In this document: positions 33,135-44,882 of the stretch, piece by piece | How the letters are laid out: each line of letters opens with the position of its first letter | Numbering within the stretch: the first letter of the stretch is position 1 | Assembly: GCF_029931775.1 (NCBI RefSeq) | Contig: NC_079332.1 | Span: forward strand, 1,872,501-1,936,500 | DNA length: 64,000 nt | Source of the DNA: Euleptes europaea | Lineage: Eukaryota > Chordata > Lepidosauria > Squamata > Sphaerodactylidae | Direction of reading: 5' to 3' | Notes under the pieces: generated by a model | The model's database searches: none | Told to the model about the DNA's origin: nothing | Seen by the model: only the letters and a program-made list of their open reading frames with translations | Position numbers and translations under genes: made by a program

Positions 33135-35090
33135 CCTCCTCCTCTCACACTTGGCTCCTCACCAGCAACTGGGTCTGTCTTGAATTTATTCTGCGTGTGG
33201 TGGTTAAAATTCACTCCACCTCAAACAAGATCTTATTTTTTTTTAAAAAAAGAAAGAAATGACTTTCTTAACCCTTTCCTGAACAAACTCCAGTCTGGAA
33301 AATAATGTGAGGCATGCTGGGAACCAGCAGCGTCGTCTGGCGACTTATTTTTACGCTGGCCCATTGGCCTGAAAAACAGTAGCTGGGTCTGATCTTGTGC
33401 CTTTAAATGCAGTGATTCTTTCCAAAACATCAGCTAAACTTTAGTGCCCGCTAAAAACCGCGCATCAAACTCCTGGTAAAGTTGCAGGTATGGGCAAGAC
33501 TGAAAATTCGGCAACCCAAATTACATGAAACGTCTTGTAAAACAATGTAGAAAGCAACCGTAGGGGTGGTAAATTCAAATCAAAGCAGCTGTCAGGTTCT
33601 GTTTTCCTTTCCACCTGTAAAAGCAACATCACTGGCTTTAATTCCTCTTTGCTATGTAGACAGGGTCATGTTTTCTCTGAAATCTTTTCTCCTTAAGTTC
33701 TGCATTTCCCACCCTGAAAGTTCAAATCCTTACAAGAGCATCAGGGCCAGGCGGTGTGGTGGAATGAATGAACAAAAATTGTTTTTAAGACTGGGACTTT
33801 TCTGTATCTGGAAGAAAGATATCTCTGAAGATCTATAAAATAAACTTCCTCTTTCTTGCTTCTCAATGGCCCACCTGTGCAGCTGTAGTAAGTAATAAGT
33901 ATTCATTATTACTGGTATTGGGGAGGGGGTGGTGGAAAGAGGAACTTTTACTGTTACTGGGTGATGTTTAACTCAGTTTTCTGGTTCACAGGTGGAGGTC
34001 ATAATCTATTCGTAATTGCAACCTCCAGAAACCAGATTGGCCAAGATATGAAGCAGATAAGAGGTTTTTTTTTTTTAAAAAAAACTAACTTTAATAGGTT
34101 TATTCTTACCCTCTGCATTGTTTCTTTGTCTTCCTTTGAAGGGCTAGAGATATTTGCCGCCGTGAAAAGGGAATAACCAGACAAACGGGTGATAAACAGT
34201 ATAGCGAAGTGTAACAGGGTTAATAAGAAAAAGGAAATCTTAAGGGGGTTGGGCTGGTGTTTGAATAAGTGGTGGTGGGATTTGGGGCTGTCAAAGTCAA
34301 GACCTGAGGAAGGAGAAGAGTCTGTGGCGATTCCATTCACAGAATGCTCAAATGCTCTGTCTTCAGCCAGTGGGAAGACACCTGGGCAGAGGATCCACAT
34401 ACTCACCTCTGCATGTGCGGTGGGATCTCCATAAACCAGTCTTCAGACACTAATGCCAGGTTGGGCATGGAGATGAGAGTGCAGTTTTCCAGCCACAAGG
34501 GAAAAGCACATGCTCTGAGATGCCATTTCCCCCCTGTCATATGTTCCAGTGCTCGACACGGACATGGAAATAGCATCTGGTGTTTCTTCCTGAAGTTAAG
34601 CCCTTGGCCCACTCAATTATTTTTTAGTATGATCTGAAAAGCAAAACCAACCTGCTTCTACTACAGCCGGAGGAAACGCACGTTGGCAGGAAAACGCCAG
34701 GAGTCCATTCTCACCTCATTCTTATGCACGTGTGAACTGAGAGACAAAATAACTAAACAAGGAAGAGTCATGGATGGGAGGACCTCTTCGAGGAGGTCCA
34801 ACAAATGTGTTTGCTCATAGCCATCTGTTCCAGCATGGCTGCTCTTACATTCTTATGTTCATTCCATCTCCTGACCCCGAAATGAAACCTGCATCTTTCT
34901 TATCGTCAGGTCAGAAATAGGAGCTTTCCCAAAGGCCCCATCCAAACATCTAAAGATCACTCAACAGTAGGCCACTTCAGAGATGTTTCTTAAGTATCTT
35001 GCCAGTGTATAGAGCCAAAGGTGGTTTTAGGCAGGCCAGGGGGTCGAGCCTGGTGACCTTCGGCAACATAGTCCCAGTTATGAGCAATTT
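33135..35090. other. non-coding, nothing recognised
   Basis: Frames of up to 135 codons without family similarity. No SINE text. Confidence 0.45.
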
Positions 35091-35492
35091 CATAGAGTCA
35101 TAGAATCATAGAGTTAGAAGAGACCAGGGTCATCTAGTCCAACCTCCTGCACAATGCAGGAAATTCACAACTACCTCCCCCCCACACACCACCAGTGACC
35201 CCCTACTCCATGCCCAGAAGATGGCCAAGATGCCCTCCCTCTCATGATCTGCTTAAGGTCACACAATCAGCATTGCTGACAGATGGCCATCTAGCCTCTT
35301 CTTAAAAACCTCCAGGGAAGGAGAGCTTTCCACCTCCCGAGGAAGCCTGTTCCACTGAGGAACCGCTCGGTTAGAAAATTCTTCCTAATGTCTAGACGGA
35401 ACCTCTTTTGATTTAATTTCAACCCGTTGGTCTGGTCCGACCTTCTTGGGCAACAGAAAACAACGCGGCACCATCCTCTATATGACAGCCCA
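35091..35492 (-). mobile_element. CR1-type LINE 3' end
   Basis: Minus-strand copy with ATAGAATCATAGAG tail at left and the ORF2 C-terminal block at right, broken near TATGACAGCCC. Confidence 0.93.
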
Positions 35493-35494
35493 GT

Positions 35495-37924
35495 TTGATG
35501 GGCTTGTGTATTTTACAGGTATACCACAGGTGCCGTAAAGGGGATTCTCTAATCAGATTAGGCTCAGCTACACAATAGCGGGGAGAGGGGACTGTGTGAA
35601 GTGATTTCTTTTCTTCTGTAAATGCAGATTACGTTATCAAGGAGGATAATAGGGTGAGGAGAGAGGGAAATTTTGAACCTTTCCTGCCATTTTCTTGCTG
35701 AAAAATGCCACCCCATGGGGGAGAGGCGGGAAGCAGGTACCTGTTTGTATTCCCCAACAGGAGTAAAGCGGCTTCTTTCCAGCAAGAAAATGGCAGGGGA
35801 CAGAAAGGGTTACCTCTCTCTCCATACCCTTCTTTTCTTTGATAAAGCAATCCTGGCAGCTACATTTGCAAAATAAAAGAAAGTCATTTAAAAATAAACA
35901 CAGGAAGAAACTGTAATGCGCAGTTGAGGCCTTAGGCAGTAAATAGAAAGTCAGCCACATTCCAATGATGCTATTAGAATATTATTTGCTTGTCCAAATT
36001 TAATCTTGAGCATCTCTAAGAGCAGGCCTTGGAAACTGCACCCTGCTTCCACACAGACCCTATTGTTGCATGAGCACCTATACACCTGAAAAAGGACACA
36101 CAACCCCCAAACTAACCAAAATATATTGAAGAACATGGCAGGCAGAGCTACCAAGACAGACTGATCCCTCTTTCATTTTCTGGGTTGACAGGCGTGTCTC
36201 ACCTAAGAGGACACGATGCTTCAAGGATAATAAATATATCAACAATGGTAGATAAAAGGCATTTTTTTTTAATTTTATCAAATGGATCTGTACAAAAGTT
36301 AGCATTACTTAGTTGGAAGCTAGTAGTGAACGGAACAGAGAAGGAATAACGGGAGACCTTCAAACTTTATACAGAAAAACAGATTGTATAAAAGGAGTGT
36401 GGCATCTCTCCCCACCCCCACTCCATTCCCCTTCTCTCCCCCCTCCCCATATTCCCAAAAGGCAATATGCAAAAAAATACTTTTAGGAAAAAAAAGAGAA
36501 AAACAAGAAAACTCCAAGAATACGAAACATAGAAAAGATAAGAGAAACAGCCTCTGAAAGTTTAAAGATTTATAAAGTTTTCTTTTAAAAGGCACGACGT
36601 TAGATGGTTATTATATGCTCAGCATACAATGGAACAAAATATCAATGAAATATTAGTCTACGTCTAAAAAAAACTAACCAAAATATAGTGGAGAACGTTT
36701 ATTTTCACAGCTTTGATGGATGACATCTGGTCCCTAAACAGGCAACATTAAAGTGAAACTCAATCCGTAACTTCTGGTTAAAATGTAATTTCTTGAAACT
36801 CACTGTGCTTCTGATATAGTCCAAAAATTCAATGATGCCTTCAAATCCAATTTAGTATGTTGAAACTAGTTGGCACAGGAGAGGGGAAAAAACCCGATTA
36901 CTGTATTTTTTTCCAGTTTTTCTTTTCCCGCATTTACACTCAAGTAGTCCAGCTGAAGAGAGGGAAGGAAGCCCTCCCTGCACGCTTAAGATTTTGCCTG
37001 TATTTTATAACCATTCTTGCAAAGGAATGCACAGGCAAAAATATACATTTGGAACAAGAGGTAATTCTGGAAAGACACATGGTCATGATCTGGTAGGAAG
37101 CTAGCGCCCATCCCAGAAATCCACATGACCCTCTGTAAGGTACATCCAGAAAGTTCTTTCCCAACCGGCAATCTCTTTTAAAGCTGACGTACATTGGGAA
37201 AACTGAATTATTTTGCGTCAAGGTGCGTAATGCAAAGTGGACTGACCAGTCCCGGCTCCCCAGTTAAATTTCAAATATCTAAATTGTATCATGAGTTTTG
37301 ACTCCTGTCTGCTTTACGTAAGCCCTTTAGACAATCTAGCTGCCCAATGTTGGGGACGGGGGGAAGGAATCTGATCCACTTTCTCAAGCCGAAATTTGAG
37401 TCCTGTTCATTCCTAAAATACTCCTCACTAGAGAGGGACATTTCCCCTTCTCTTCTGTAGAGCCCTGGGCAGCCATTCATTGAATCTGATTGGCCGGAGG
37501 GTCAACCATGACAAAATTAAGTACTTCTTCATAAAATAAGGAACTCACTTATGGGATTCACAACCTCACAAGGTGACCATTACTTAGGTGGCTTTTCAAA
37601 AAATTAGACAAATTCACTGAATTTCCATCAACACCCATAAGCCATGAAGAGGAACCTCCATGGTGAAAAGCAGTGTACCTCAGAATTCTAAATACTAAGG
37701 ATGGCCAAGTAGGCGGTATGCTCTTTACAATCCAAGGTGGCTGCTTTTGGAATCAGAATGCTGGATGCAATGGAGTTGGGTCTCATCCTGCAAGACATAT
37801 TTTGTTTTCTCAATGTTTTGTGGGGGTGATTAAATTAAATAATCATTGCTTAATGGAAAATTATTTCTTTATGCTCCAAAATTGATCCATACCGGTTTCT
37901 GCCCAGTGCCAATCAAGCCCTTCC
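35495..37924. other. AT-rich non-coding DNA downstream of SOX8
   Basis: No SINE or LINE text over 2.4 kb, unlike the DNA on either side. It may be partly distal SOX8 3' UTR or regulatory DNA. Confidence 0.35.
36698..36703 (-). terminator. candidate SOX8 polyadenylation signal (distal)
   Basis: Second canonical AATAAA on the minus strand, about 2.2 kb after the SOX8 stop, inside an AT-rich stretch without recognised repeats. Confidence 0.25.
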
Positions 37925-38859
37925 ATTACTATTTTATTGTAAAAAAAATCATTTCAAATTCACCTTTATGATTAGTGGGGTTTTTTTTTTTTTTTTTGGC
38001 TTACAGACAAGTTGAATGTTGCAGTGTTTCCTTTGAATCAGGAAGAAAAATCCATCTCATCTCCACTCATTTACACCCCTTTAAAAATTCTCTTTTAAAA
38101 TTCTACTTCTTGCACAGAATTACTTCATTAATTAAGAAGACAAAATTACACAGAACATAAATACATATTTAACAGATTTACTCCAAAACAACAACAAAAA
38201 AATCAACGCTTTTTTTTCCTTGGAGAGCTTCACACACATTTTCAAGCTTCCAAACAAAATGTTACTTATAATCAAACCTTGATTAGAAGAGCTCTGGCAA
38301 CTACAGCGAAGGAATTCTGACATTAGTTGGTGGGTTGGTCCCAAAAGATTCTTGTACGGTCCTTCGGTATTGTTAATTGTAGGGTTAGGATTAAAAACAA
38401 AACAAAAAACAAAGCAGATCTATATTGATTCTTTCTGCCTAGGCTGGCTTAAAATTCCCATTGCAATAAACCCCTCAAATATCTCCATCAGCTCCGCTTC
38501 CTTTTCTGGACGGTCCTGCATACAAGTTAGGTCATTCTCTTCAAGTCCTCACAGAGGAGTCAGAAAAAAGCTGTCTGTCATGTATTCAAAGGAATAATCA
38601 GTCTGGATGCTTTAATTAATTATTATTAATTATTATTAATAAAGAAAATAGAACTCTGTCTTTCAAAAATTTAAAGATTTCGGGGAAGGCGTCCAGTCAT
38701 ACAGAGGAGGAGGCACTTGGGACAACAAAATGACATTCTGATATGGATTCTCATGTCGTCGCTTTCTGATTTTGCTTTTCCGCGCAGTGCATAAGTTTTT
38801 GTGTTGTTGTTTTTTTGCGGGAGGAGGAGAACCTCAAAACGACAGTTCCTTTGGTCCTC
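37925..38859 (-). other. SOX8: SOX8 probable 3' UTR (end uncertain)
   Basis: AT-rich non-coding DNA directly after the SOX8 stop. On the coding strand a canonical AATAAA lies at 37933-37938, giving a 3' UTR of about 0.93 kb. A second AATAAA at 36698-36703 would give about 2.2 kb, and the DNA between them is also AT-rich and free of recognised SINEs. Human SOX8 has a 3' UTR of more than 1 kb, so either site could be used. No protein is encoded here. The boundary is an inference from the signal alone. Confidence 0.4.
37933..37938 (-). terminator. candidate SOX8 polyadenylation signal (proximal)
   Basis: Canonical AATAAA on the minus strand, the first one met after the SOX8 stop codon. No strong GU-rich downstream element is obvious, so usage is uncertain. 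Confidence 0.35.
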
Positions 38860-39599
38860 TCAAGGCCTTGTCAGAGTTGTGTAGACCGGCTGGTCCCAGT
38901 TTGCGGTGGGGCTGTGCGAAGGAGGGATGGATAAGCTGTTGAGGATTGGTGTCGCGTAGGGTCTGCGGGAGGAATGGAAGTAGGGGTACTGGTAGATGCT
39001 GGAAGGATAACCCGGATACGGGTTGTAGTAGTTGGAGCTCTGGAGGTCTGTGTAGTCACACTGGGAGCTGGAGAACGAGGCGGTGGCCGTGGCCGAGGAC
39101 ACCGTCGTGGCACACGCCTGGGCACTGTAAGATCCGTAGTCGGAGTGAGTCGGGGAGCTGTGGGACTGGTCGCTGTAATGGCTTGGGCTAAGCTGCTCTG
39201 TCTTGATGTGGGGCCTCTGCTGGCCGGTTTCGGCGGAGGAAGGGGACGCCGAAGAAGGGTTCTTGTGAGTCCAGACTGGAGCTGCTCCCCCGCTGCTGCC
39301 ATTGGCCGAATGAGGATAGGAGGTCCCGTAAGAACCGGCTGTGGAGTTCTGCCCGTGGTCCGCCGTCATGGCGGAGTGGCCGTTGAGTGGCAAATATTGG
39401 TCGAACTCGTGGACGTCGAAGGTCTCCATGTTGTTGATCACCTCGCTGCTCAATTCGGAGATGTCCACATTGCTGAAGTCGATGTTCTGCCTCCCGCTTT
39501 CCACTAGCCGGCGCCCTTCGTGCTTCAGTTCTTGCTTGCTCCCGTGGTGAAGGTCTGTCTTTGGGGTGGTTGGTGGGGTTGGTGGACCATGAGTTTGCC
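38860..39599 (-). CDS. SOX8: SOX8 coding exon 3 (K2 region, C-terminal transactivation domain, stop)
   Basis: Last coding exon, 740 bp including the TGA stop at 38860-38862, residues 220-465. It starts after a TTTAG acceptor (codon 220 is G+GG). Visible parts are the PPTPPTTPKT stretch (225-234), the SoxE-conserved block SGRQNIDFSNVDISELSSEV (254-273) with DVHEFDQYLPL (281-291), a SUMO-type IKTE site (351-354), Ser-rich linkers, and a Tyr/Pro-rich C-terminal transactivation region ending in QPVYTTLTRP. The whole protein is 465 residues against 446 in human SOX8; most of the excess appears to be in Ser/Thr-rich linkers of this exon. Long antisense open frames over this exon are shadows of its high GC content. 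Confidence 0.97.
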
Positions 39600-39892
39600 C
39601 TAAAGACAAAGGAGAAAGTTTGAGGACAAGAGGTTTGATCTCTTCTGAAGAGGTTCCTGAACTTGAAACAATGACCCCTGGAGTACATAGAGCACACAGA
39701 ATTTGGGCTAGTCAAAGCAACTGTTGACACCAAGTCCGAGAGAAAACTGCACAGTGAGTCACATCTGTGGGTAACTTTACAGCTAAGGGCTTCCCCCTCC
39801 AGGACCTATCTCTGACCAGCAAGAGAGGTCTGGAGAGGAAACCCTGTTGATATTCTGGAAGGCCATTCTACACCTAAAGGACAGCAAGGGAC

Positions 39893-40093
39893 AGTTTGGA
39901 GAGCATCTGCTTGGCATGCAGAAGGTCCCAGGTTCAATCCCCGGCATCTCCAGTTAAAGGGACCAGGCAAGTAGGTGATGTGAAAGACCTCTGCCTGAGA
40001 CCCTGGAGAGCCGCCGCCGGTCTTAGACAAGGCTGACTTTGATGGACCAAGGGTCTGATTCAGTATAAGGCAGCTTCATGTGTTCATGTGTGT
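39893..40093 (+). mobile_element. SINE-A in SOX8 intron 2, head truncated
   Basis: Starts inside the A-box region (GAGCATCTGCTTGGCATGCA), with a full middle and tail. It is antisense to SOX8. Confidence 0.92.
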
Positions 40094-41214
40094 TATTTAA
40101 GAGAATAAGAGACCTTTTGATACACGAGGGCAGCTATTCAAGGCTCTGTCAGCGAAGAAAGGTACAAAGATGGGTTGGGTGCTGTCATGGAAACTTTTTA
40201 TATAAGGAAGTACTTCACACCATCTGAACAACAGGGAATGGGGAATAATTTGGATAAAGGTCAGACTGATATATGAGAAAGGATGCCCCAAGCATAGATC
40301 ATCACAGTAGCCAGGGCAAAAGAGGACCAGAAGAAAGGAACACGTTTTTTTCCACCAAGATGGATGTACGAAGAAAATCAATAAAAAACATCTGTTCCAT
40401 TATCACTGTATAAGAACAATCTGGATTTCAGCTACAACATATCTGTGAGTACACACACACACAATTCTTTTCCCAGACCCTTCCAACACAAACAAAAAAA
40501 GAATGAGAAAAGGAAGGGGGAGCGTTCTGACACAAGCGGAGAGAACAAATATGTCTGAAATTGCAAGACATTAGCAATCCTCTTGGAATCCACAAAAACT
40601 ATGGACCAGTTCATCGTCTGGAAAGAGAGAAATGCTAGAAGCACAGGAGGGACTCATCCCCACCGAGGATATGATGTTGCGCTGGGTTTTTCCCATGAAC
40701 AAATATTTTTCAGTCGCCATGATCATGTGAATCGCCTCCGAGAAGCTACAGGTGTGTCCAGGGTGAGTCCAGTTCACACAAGACATTCTCCCATGTGGAG
40801 GCACCTAAAGGGAGGCCTGTGACGTATAGGCCATGCATGAATGACTCAGTGACCACATCGGAAACAGTGGAACAAACATTTGGCCTTCTGGGATAGCTGG
40901 CACATGACACACAAACTCTGTGGATCAGGTTTCCTCTTCCTCCCGGAAGGTGCTATCTCAGGGCAAATGTGCAAAGAGAGAAAAAACGCCCTTGGTGTAG
41001 TCAAATCCCCAACTCTGCTACAAAGTCCCCTGCATGGTCTTGGGCCAGTCATTCTTCCTCCGCCTAACAGACATCAGAAAGTTATTGCTAAGACCATGTA
41101 GGACGCCCCAAATCCCTTGGAAGGAGGAGGTTGGGATACAAATAAGGGACAGACAGATCTGAAGCAGGAAAGAGGGTTTTCCGATCCTGGCACTAGAACA
41201 GTTAACGGAGCTTA

Positions 41215-41515
41215 GGCAATACAAAGCTGCCTTAGGCTGAGTCAGACCTTTGGTCCACCAAGCTCAGCGTAGTCTGACTTAACGGTGCCTCACCGAAGCC
41301 TCAGGCGGAGCGAGGTCTTTCCTAGGACCTCCCACCCGAGGTCTTTTTGTATGTTGGAAAGGCCAGGAACCTCCAAGGTCCAAACTTCACACAAGGTCTA
41401 GAACCTCCAAGGTCCAAACTTCACACACTGATTGATGGGTTCTCCCATGGCGATCATGGCTCATCAGCGATCTGAACCTGGGCCTCCCCTAGTCCTACTC
41501 AGACACTCTAGCTAA
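41215..41515 (-). repeat. diverged SINE-like block with internal direct repeat
   Basis: Begins ACAAAGCTGCCTTAGGCTGA and GGTCCACCAAG, resembling an older relative of SINE-A. A 27-bp block containing GAACCTCCAAGGTCCAAACT occurs twice (about 41369 and 41401). Confidence 0.5.
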
Positions 41516-41797
41516 CTGTGCAAGGAAAATGGCAAGGAAAATGTACTCTGTATGAGCTCAGAAGCCCGTTTCTTCGGGTGTTTTGTTAGCCCCAAACGTT
41601 GAAGGGGCTGAGGTCAAATGGATGTGGTTAAAAAAAAGACAAAGTCACACCCTCAGAGACTCTCCCCACCAGATGACAGGACTTTTCCCAGTCCTGCTGC
41701 CTGAGAGCTTGTGAACAAATGGTGCCCAACTCCGGGTCATCCATGCAAGCCACGTGGTCGGCCACGGAGCGATACCTGGACCCTCGGCTTCCCTTAC

Positions 41798-42036
41798 CTG
41801 CGTGGTCAGCGTGGTGGTGCGTTTCACTCATGGGCCCCAGGCTCGCGTCCGCTTTGTAGATCTGGTTTCCGCCGTGATGACCCAACTCGGCCCCGGAATC
41901 GGAATCGCTCTGCCCTGCTTTGACGCTTTTCCTCCGGCGGGGTTGGTACTTATAATCGGGGTGATCTTTCTTGTGCTGGACTCTCAGCCGCTCGGCTTCC
42001 TCCACAAATGGGCGCTTCTCGCTTTCACTTAGCAAA
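41798..42036 (-). CDS. SOX8: SOX8 coding exon 2 (end of HMG box)
   Basis: Middle coding exon, 239 bp, residues 140-219 plus one base of codon 220. It completes the HMG box ([17 protein letters not shown], then the [16 protein letters not shown] tail with the C-terminal nuclear localisation signal) and continues into a Ser/Asp-rich linker ([10 protein letters not shown]) and a His-rich stretch (THHHADH). The acceptor is AAG before the final T of codon 140 (CG+T, Arg). The donor is GCA G followed by GTAAGG. Joining at these sites keeps the frame and restores the LGKLWRLLSESEK junction, which is intron-split at the same place in other SoxE genes. The acceptor is preceded by a (CT)n tract on the coding strand. 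Confidence 0.97.
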
Positions 42037-42042
42037 CTTCGC

Positions 42043-42060
42043 GAGAGAGAGAGAGAGAGA
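42043..42060. repeat. (GA)n microsatellite at SOX8 exon 2 acceptor
   Basis: Nine GA units. On the SOX8 strand it is (TC)n ending 6 bases before the exon, so it is the polypyrimidine tract of the acceptor. Confidence 0.9.
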
Positions 42061-42619
42061 AATATATTAAATGGTTTTGTCCCTTAGCAACCGGATTGTT
42101 AATACCTCTAATCTTCTTATGCAAAACATGCCCTGATAAAAGGTTTGTTGGTATGACAAATGCAAGCATAACTGTATAAAGACCATTTTGGGGAAGATTT
42201 TCAAAGCATTTTAAAGCACTTGAAGTTTCTTTTTTTTAAAAATTATTTTTAATGTAAATGTTTAAAAGCCATTTTCATGGAACAGGTTCCCAGGGATAAC
42301 AGCTTTGACCAAAAGGATGGGTTGTTGAAGAAATTAGAGCATAATCCAGACTCATTCTAGTCAGACGGACTTGAGGGCAAGTTTGACTTTCCCATCAAGA
42401 GCCTTAACCATACTTAATCTAGATCATGTCCTCCATTCATAATCAATGCAATTTGAGGGTCGACGTTAGCCTGGCAGCACAGAACAGGCATGGATCAGTT
42501 TTCCCTAAACAAACACTTTTTGATTAATGTCTTCCTCTAATTACAAGGAACCCTACCAAAACCCTGACCCCCCAACCCAAACAAAATAGCCTTTCAAAGA
42601 AACACCTTCGGGAGGAGTT

Positions 42620-42985
42620 TTGTGGGTTTCTAGCTTGCTGTGACGACCACTTTCGGTACCATTATTTTTAATCTTTATTGCTGTTTTCAGAAATTACGTT
42701 TCTTTTTGGTAACAATTACAATCAAACTTTACTTGTGGGAGGGCAAAACATGGATTTGTTTCCCCACCCACCCCTCCAGCCTAGTTTTAAAAAGTAAATG
42801 TCCAATGTTTTATTTGCAGGCTGCAGGGAATGTCTCCATGTCATCAGAGACCCGTTTAGAGGTTTTGTTTCAGACATAACGGATTTGCAAAGGGCTCATA
42901 ATAATGCCTCAAACAATGATTATTTCCACTGAGCTGTATTATTATAACTAATCAACTGACAGTGCTTATAAAAGGCTTACATACC
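42620..42985. promoter_or_regulatory. candidate SOX8 intronic regulatory island
   Basis: Repeat-free block 0.6 kb upstream of exon 2 with AACAATG (42912-42918), GATTTGCAAAGGG, CTAATCAACTGACAG and CTTATAAAAGGC. Motifs are seen; function is inferred. Confidence 0.25.
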
Positions 42986-43120
42986 AGTTTGGATTTAAGG
43001 CAGCGTGAATGAAACCCATTGGCCTGATACACGCAATCTTGCTTGCCCTTCTGGCTCCAAGTGTCCCCCCCATAAAACCCCCACACAGCATCCATTGGCA
43101 TATTTGGGGTCCATTTAAGC

Positions 43121-43316
43121 GTGCTAGCCCTGGCTAGCCTGATCTCATCAGATCTCAGAAGCTAAACAAGGTTGGCCCTGGTCAGTATTTGGATGGGAGA
43201 CCACCAAGGAAGTCCACGGTCGCTCTGCAGAGGCGGGCAATGGCAAACCACCCCCCAAACGTCTCTTGCCTTGAAAACCCCATGAAGGATCACCATAGGT
43301 TGGCTGAGACTTGACG
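43121..43316 (+). mobile_element. 5S rRNA-derived SINE
   Basis: Positions about 43121-43212 follow vertebrate 5S rRNA: CTGATCTCATCAGATCTCAG, AAGCTAAACAAGG (A-box region) and GGATGGGAGACC (C-box). A SINE-type tail follows (CAATGGCAAACCACC, TCTTGCCTTGAAAACCCC, GGCTGAGACTTGACGG). It is a retroposed element, not a 5S gene: it is diverged and lacks the correct 3' end and terminator. Confidence 0.85.
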
Positions 43317-44796
43317 GTATGCACATCCGCAGCTAATTTTGGACTAGGGCCAGGGAACCCCAAGTTCAAATTCTTGCCGAACCATAAAGTTCTGTCGGGA
43401 ATCTCCACCAGTCACACACTCTCCGCCTAACCAACTTTACAGGGCTGTTCGGAGAATAAAACAGAGGCAGAGACAACCATCTTCCATCACGGTGGGGATT
43501 CAAACTCTGGTCTCTCAGAACCTAGTCGGACACAACCTTCACTCTGCCCCGTGGGCTGAGGCAGGCTGACAGCAATATCATTGCTCTGTTCACAAAGGAC
43601 TCAGGTAAAAACAAGAAGTCTGGGCAGTGTGAGCCAATTTAAAGCCCCCGCCCCCTAATTCCTTCTCAGCTTTTCCCCCTGTCCCTGCAAGTTTTCCCGC
43701 ACCCAAAGTACACCTCTTGGTCCAGGTTCCATTCACAAACAATATCCACAGTTTGCTGTTCTTTTAAGGTACCCCAAGACTAAAGTATGCCTCTGGACAC
43801 TTGGAGAAGAATTCTTATTCTTCTTCCTTTTGAGGATTTCCATAAACTTTTCCCAGAAACCATCTGGGAATATTTGCAAGGAGCAGAGAAAAGGTAAAAG
43901 ATCAAGCAGATCATTTCCGGAGCAGGTCAGTTTCAACACAAAGATCTCTCTCGTGGGCAGAGGGTCTCAGATGTGCTCTGAGCGTGTGGAAAAGCAAGGG
44001 ACAAATGTTTTAAATAAGAGAGCAGGATGAAGGAGAACTCCCCCTGATATTTAGACAAGTATAACCAAGTCAGTTAACCAAGCAAAGGGAAACACTGGTG
44101 AAGAATGCTAACTTTAAATGACTTTCTTATTTCTAAATGTCTAAAAACCAGATTTCCAGTTGGAAAAGCTGCATCCCTCAGTTGTGAAACGCAGTCAGGT
44201 TTCTGGGGGCGGGAAGGGGTTAGAATCCAGACTGAAAGCAACAAGTCATTGAGTACGTCTACATGGCACATCCCATTTCATCTGGACACTAGGCGCCAAA
44301 ATTGATTCCCGTACCCACTTAATTTTAACAGCCCTTTTCAACGTTTGGCTGATTTTTGGATCACAGCAAATCTTGCCACAAGACTGTGTCCTCAGATAAC
44401 TCCCCTCCGTCACTAGGAACCGAGGCCGTTCCCTGGAAGAATACTGCCAGCGAGACGTTTCCAGCTTTTGTGAATAGGCAAAGGAGTCCAAAGGTACCCA
44501 CAGTCCCAGAAGATTTGTCCAAAGAGATCGCAGAGTTGACACAATTTCAACAACGAGAAATGGTTCTCATTAGAGAGACCACTGCGGCAGAAGGAAAGCT
44601 CTTTGGGTTTTACGCCCCGCTGCAGACGGCCTTGAAGACTCGGACATTTTTTGTGGCAGTCCCAAATGCCACAATTGTGCACATGGGAACTGTTACGGGG
44701 TAAACACAGACAGGGCCACTTTTGAAGGGCTCTAAAGCAGTAGCAACTGCAGATGCCCATCATGAAGAGAAATAAATAGCAAGCTGATTGACTGAC

Positions 44797-44882
44797 TGCG
44801 ATCCTAAGGAGAGTTACTCCAGTCTATCCCCATTTATTTCCACAGGGTTAAGCAGGACTAACTCTGTGTACGATTGCACTGT
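44797..44882. repeat. MITE-like repeat (GATCCTAAGGAGAGTTACTC type)
   Basis: Short element with CGATCCTAAGGAGAGTTACT at one end and CTCTGTGTACGATTGCACTG at the other, imperfect inverted ends. Relatives are suspected at 46890-46985 and 59330-59380. Confidence 0.5.

Larger units (their letters stand above)
39600..41797 (-). other. SOX8: SOX8 intron 2
   Basis: About 2.2 kb, with GTAAGG donor and TTTAG acceptor on the minus strand. It holds one SINE-A copy (39893-40093) and a diverged SINE-like block (41215-41515). The rest, 40094-41214, shows no gene and no repeat I recognise. Confidence 0.9.

Noticed and set aside
38974-39507. 177-codon plus-strand open frame opposite SOX8 exon 3
   Set aside because: Antisense shadow of a real exon; no family similarity.
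43121-43212. 5S rRNA gene
   Set aside because: Diverged, 3' end missing, and fused to a SINE-type tail.
44356-44703. 115-codon frame in SOX8 intron 1
   Set aside because: No family similarity and no sign of an exon of either neighbour gene.
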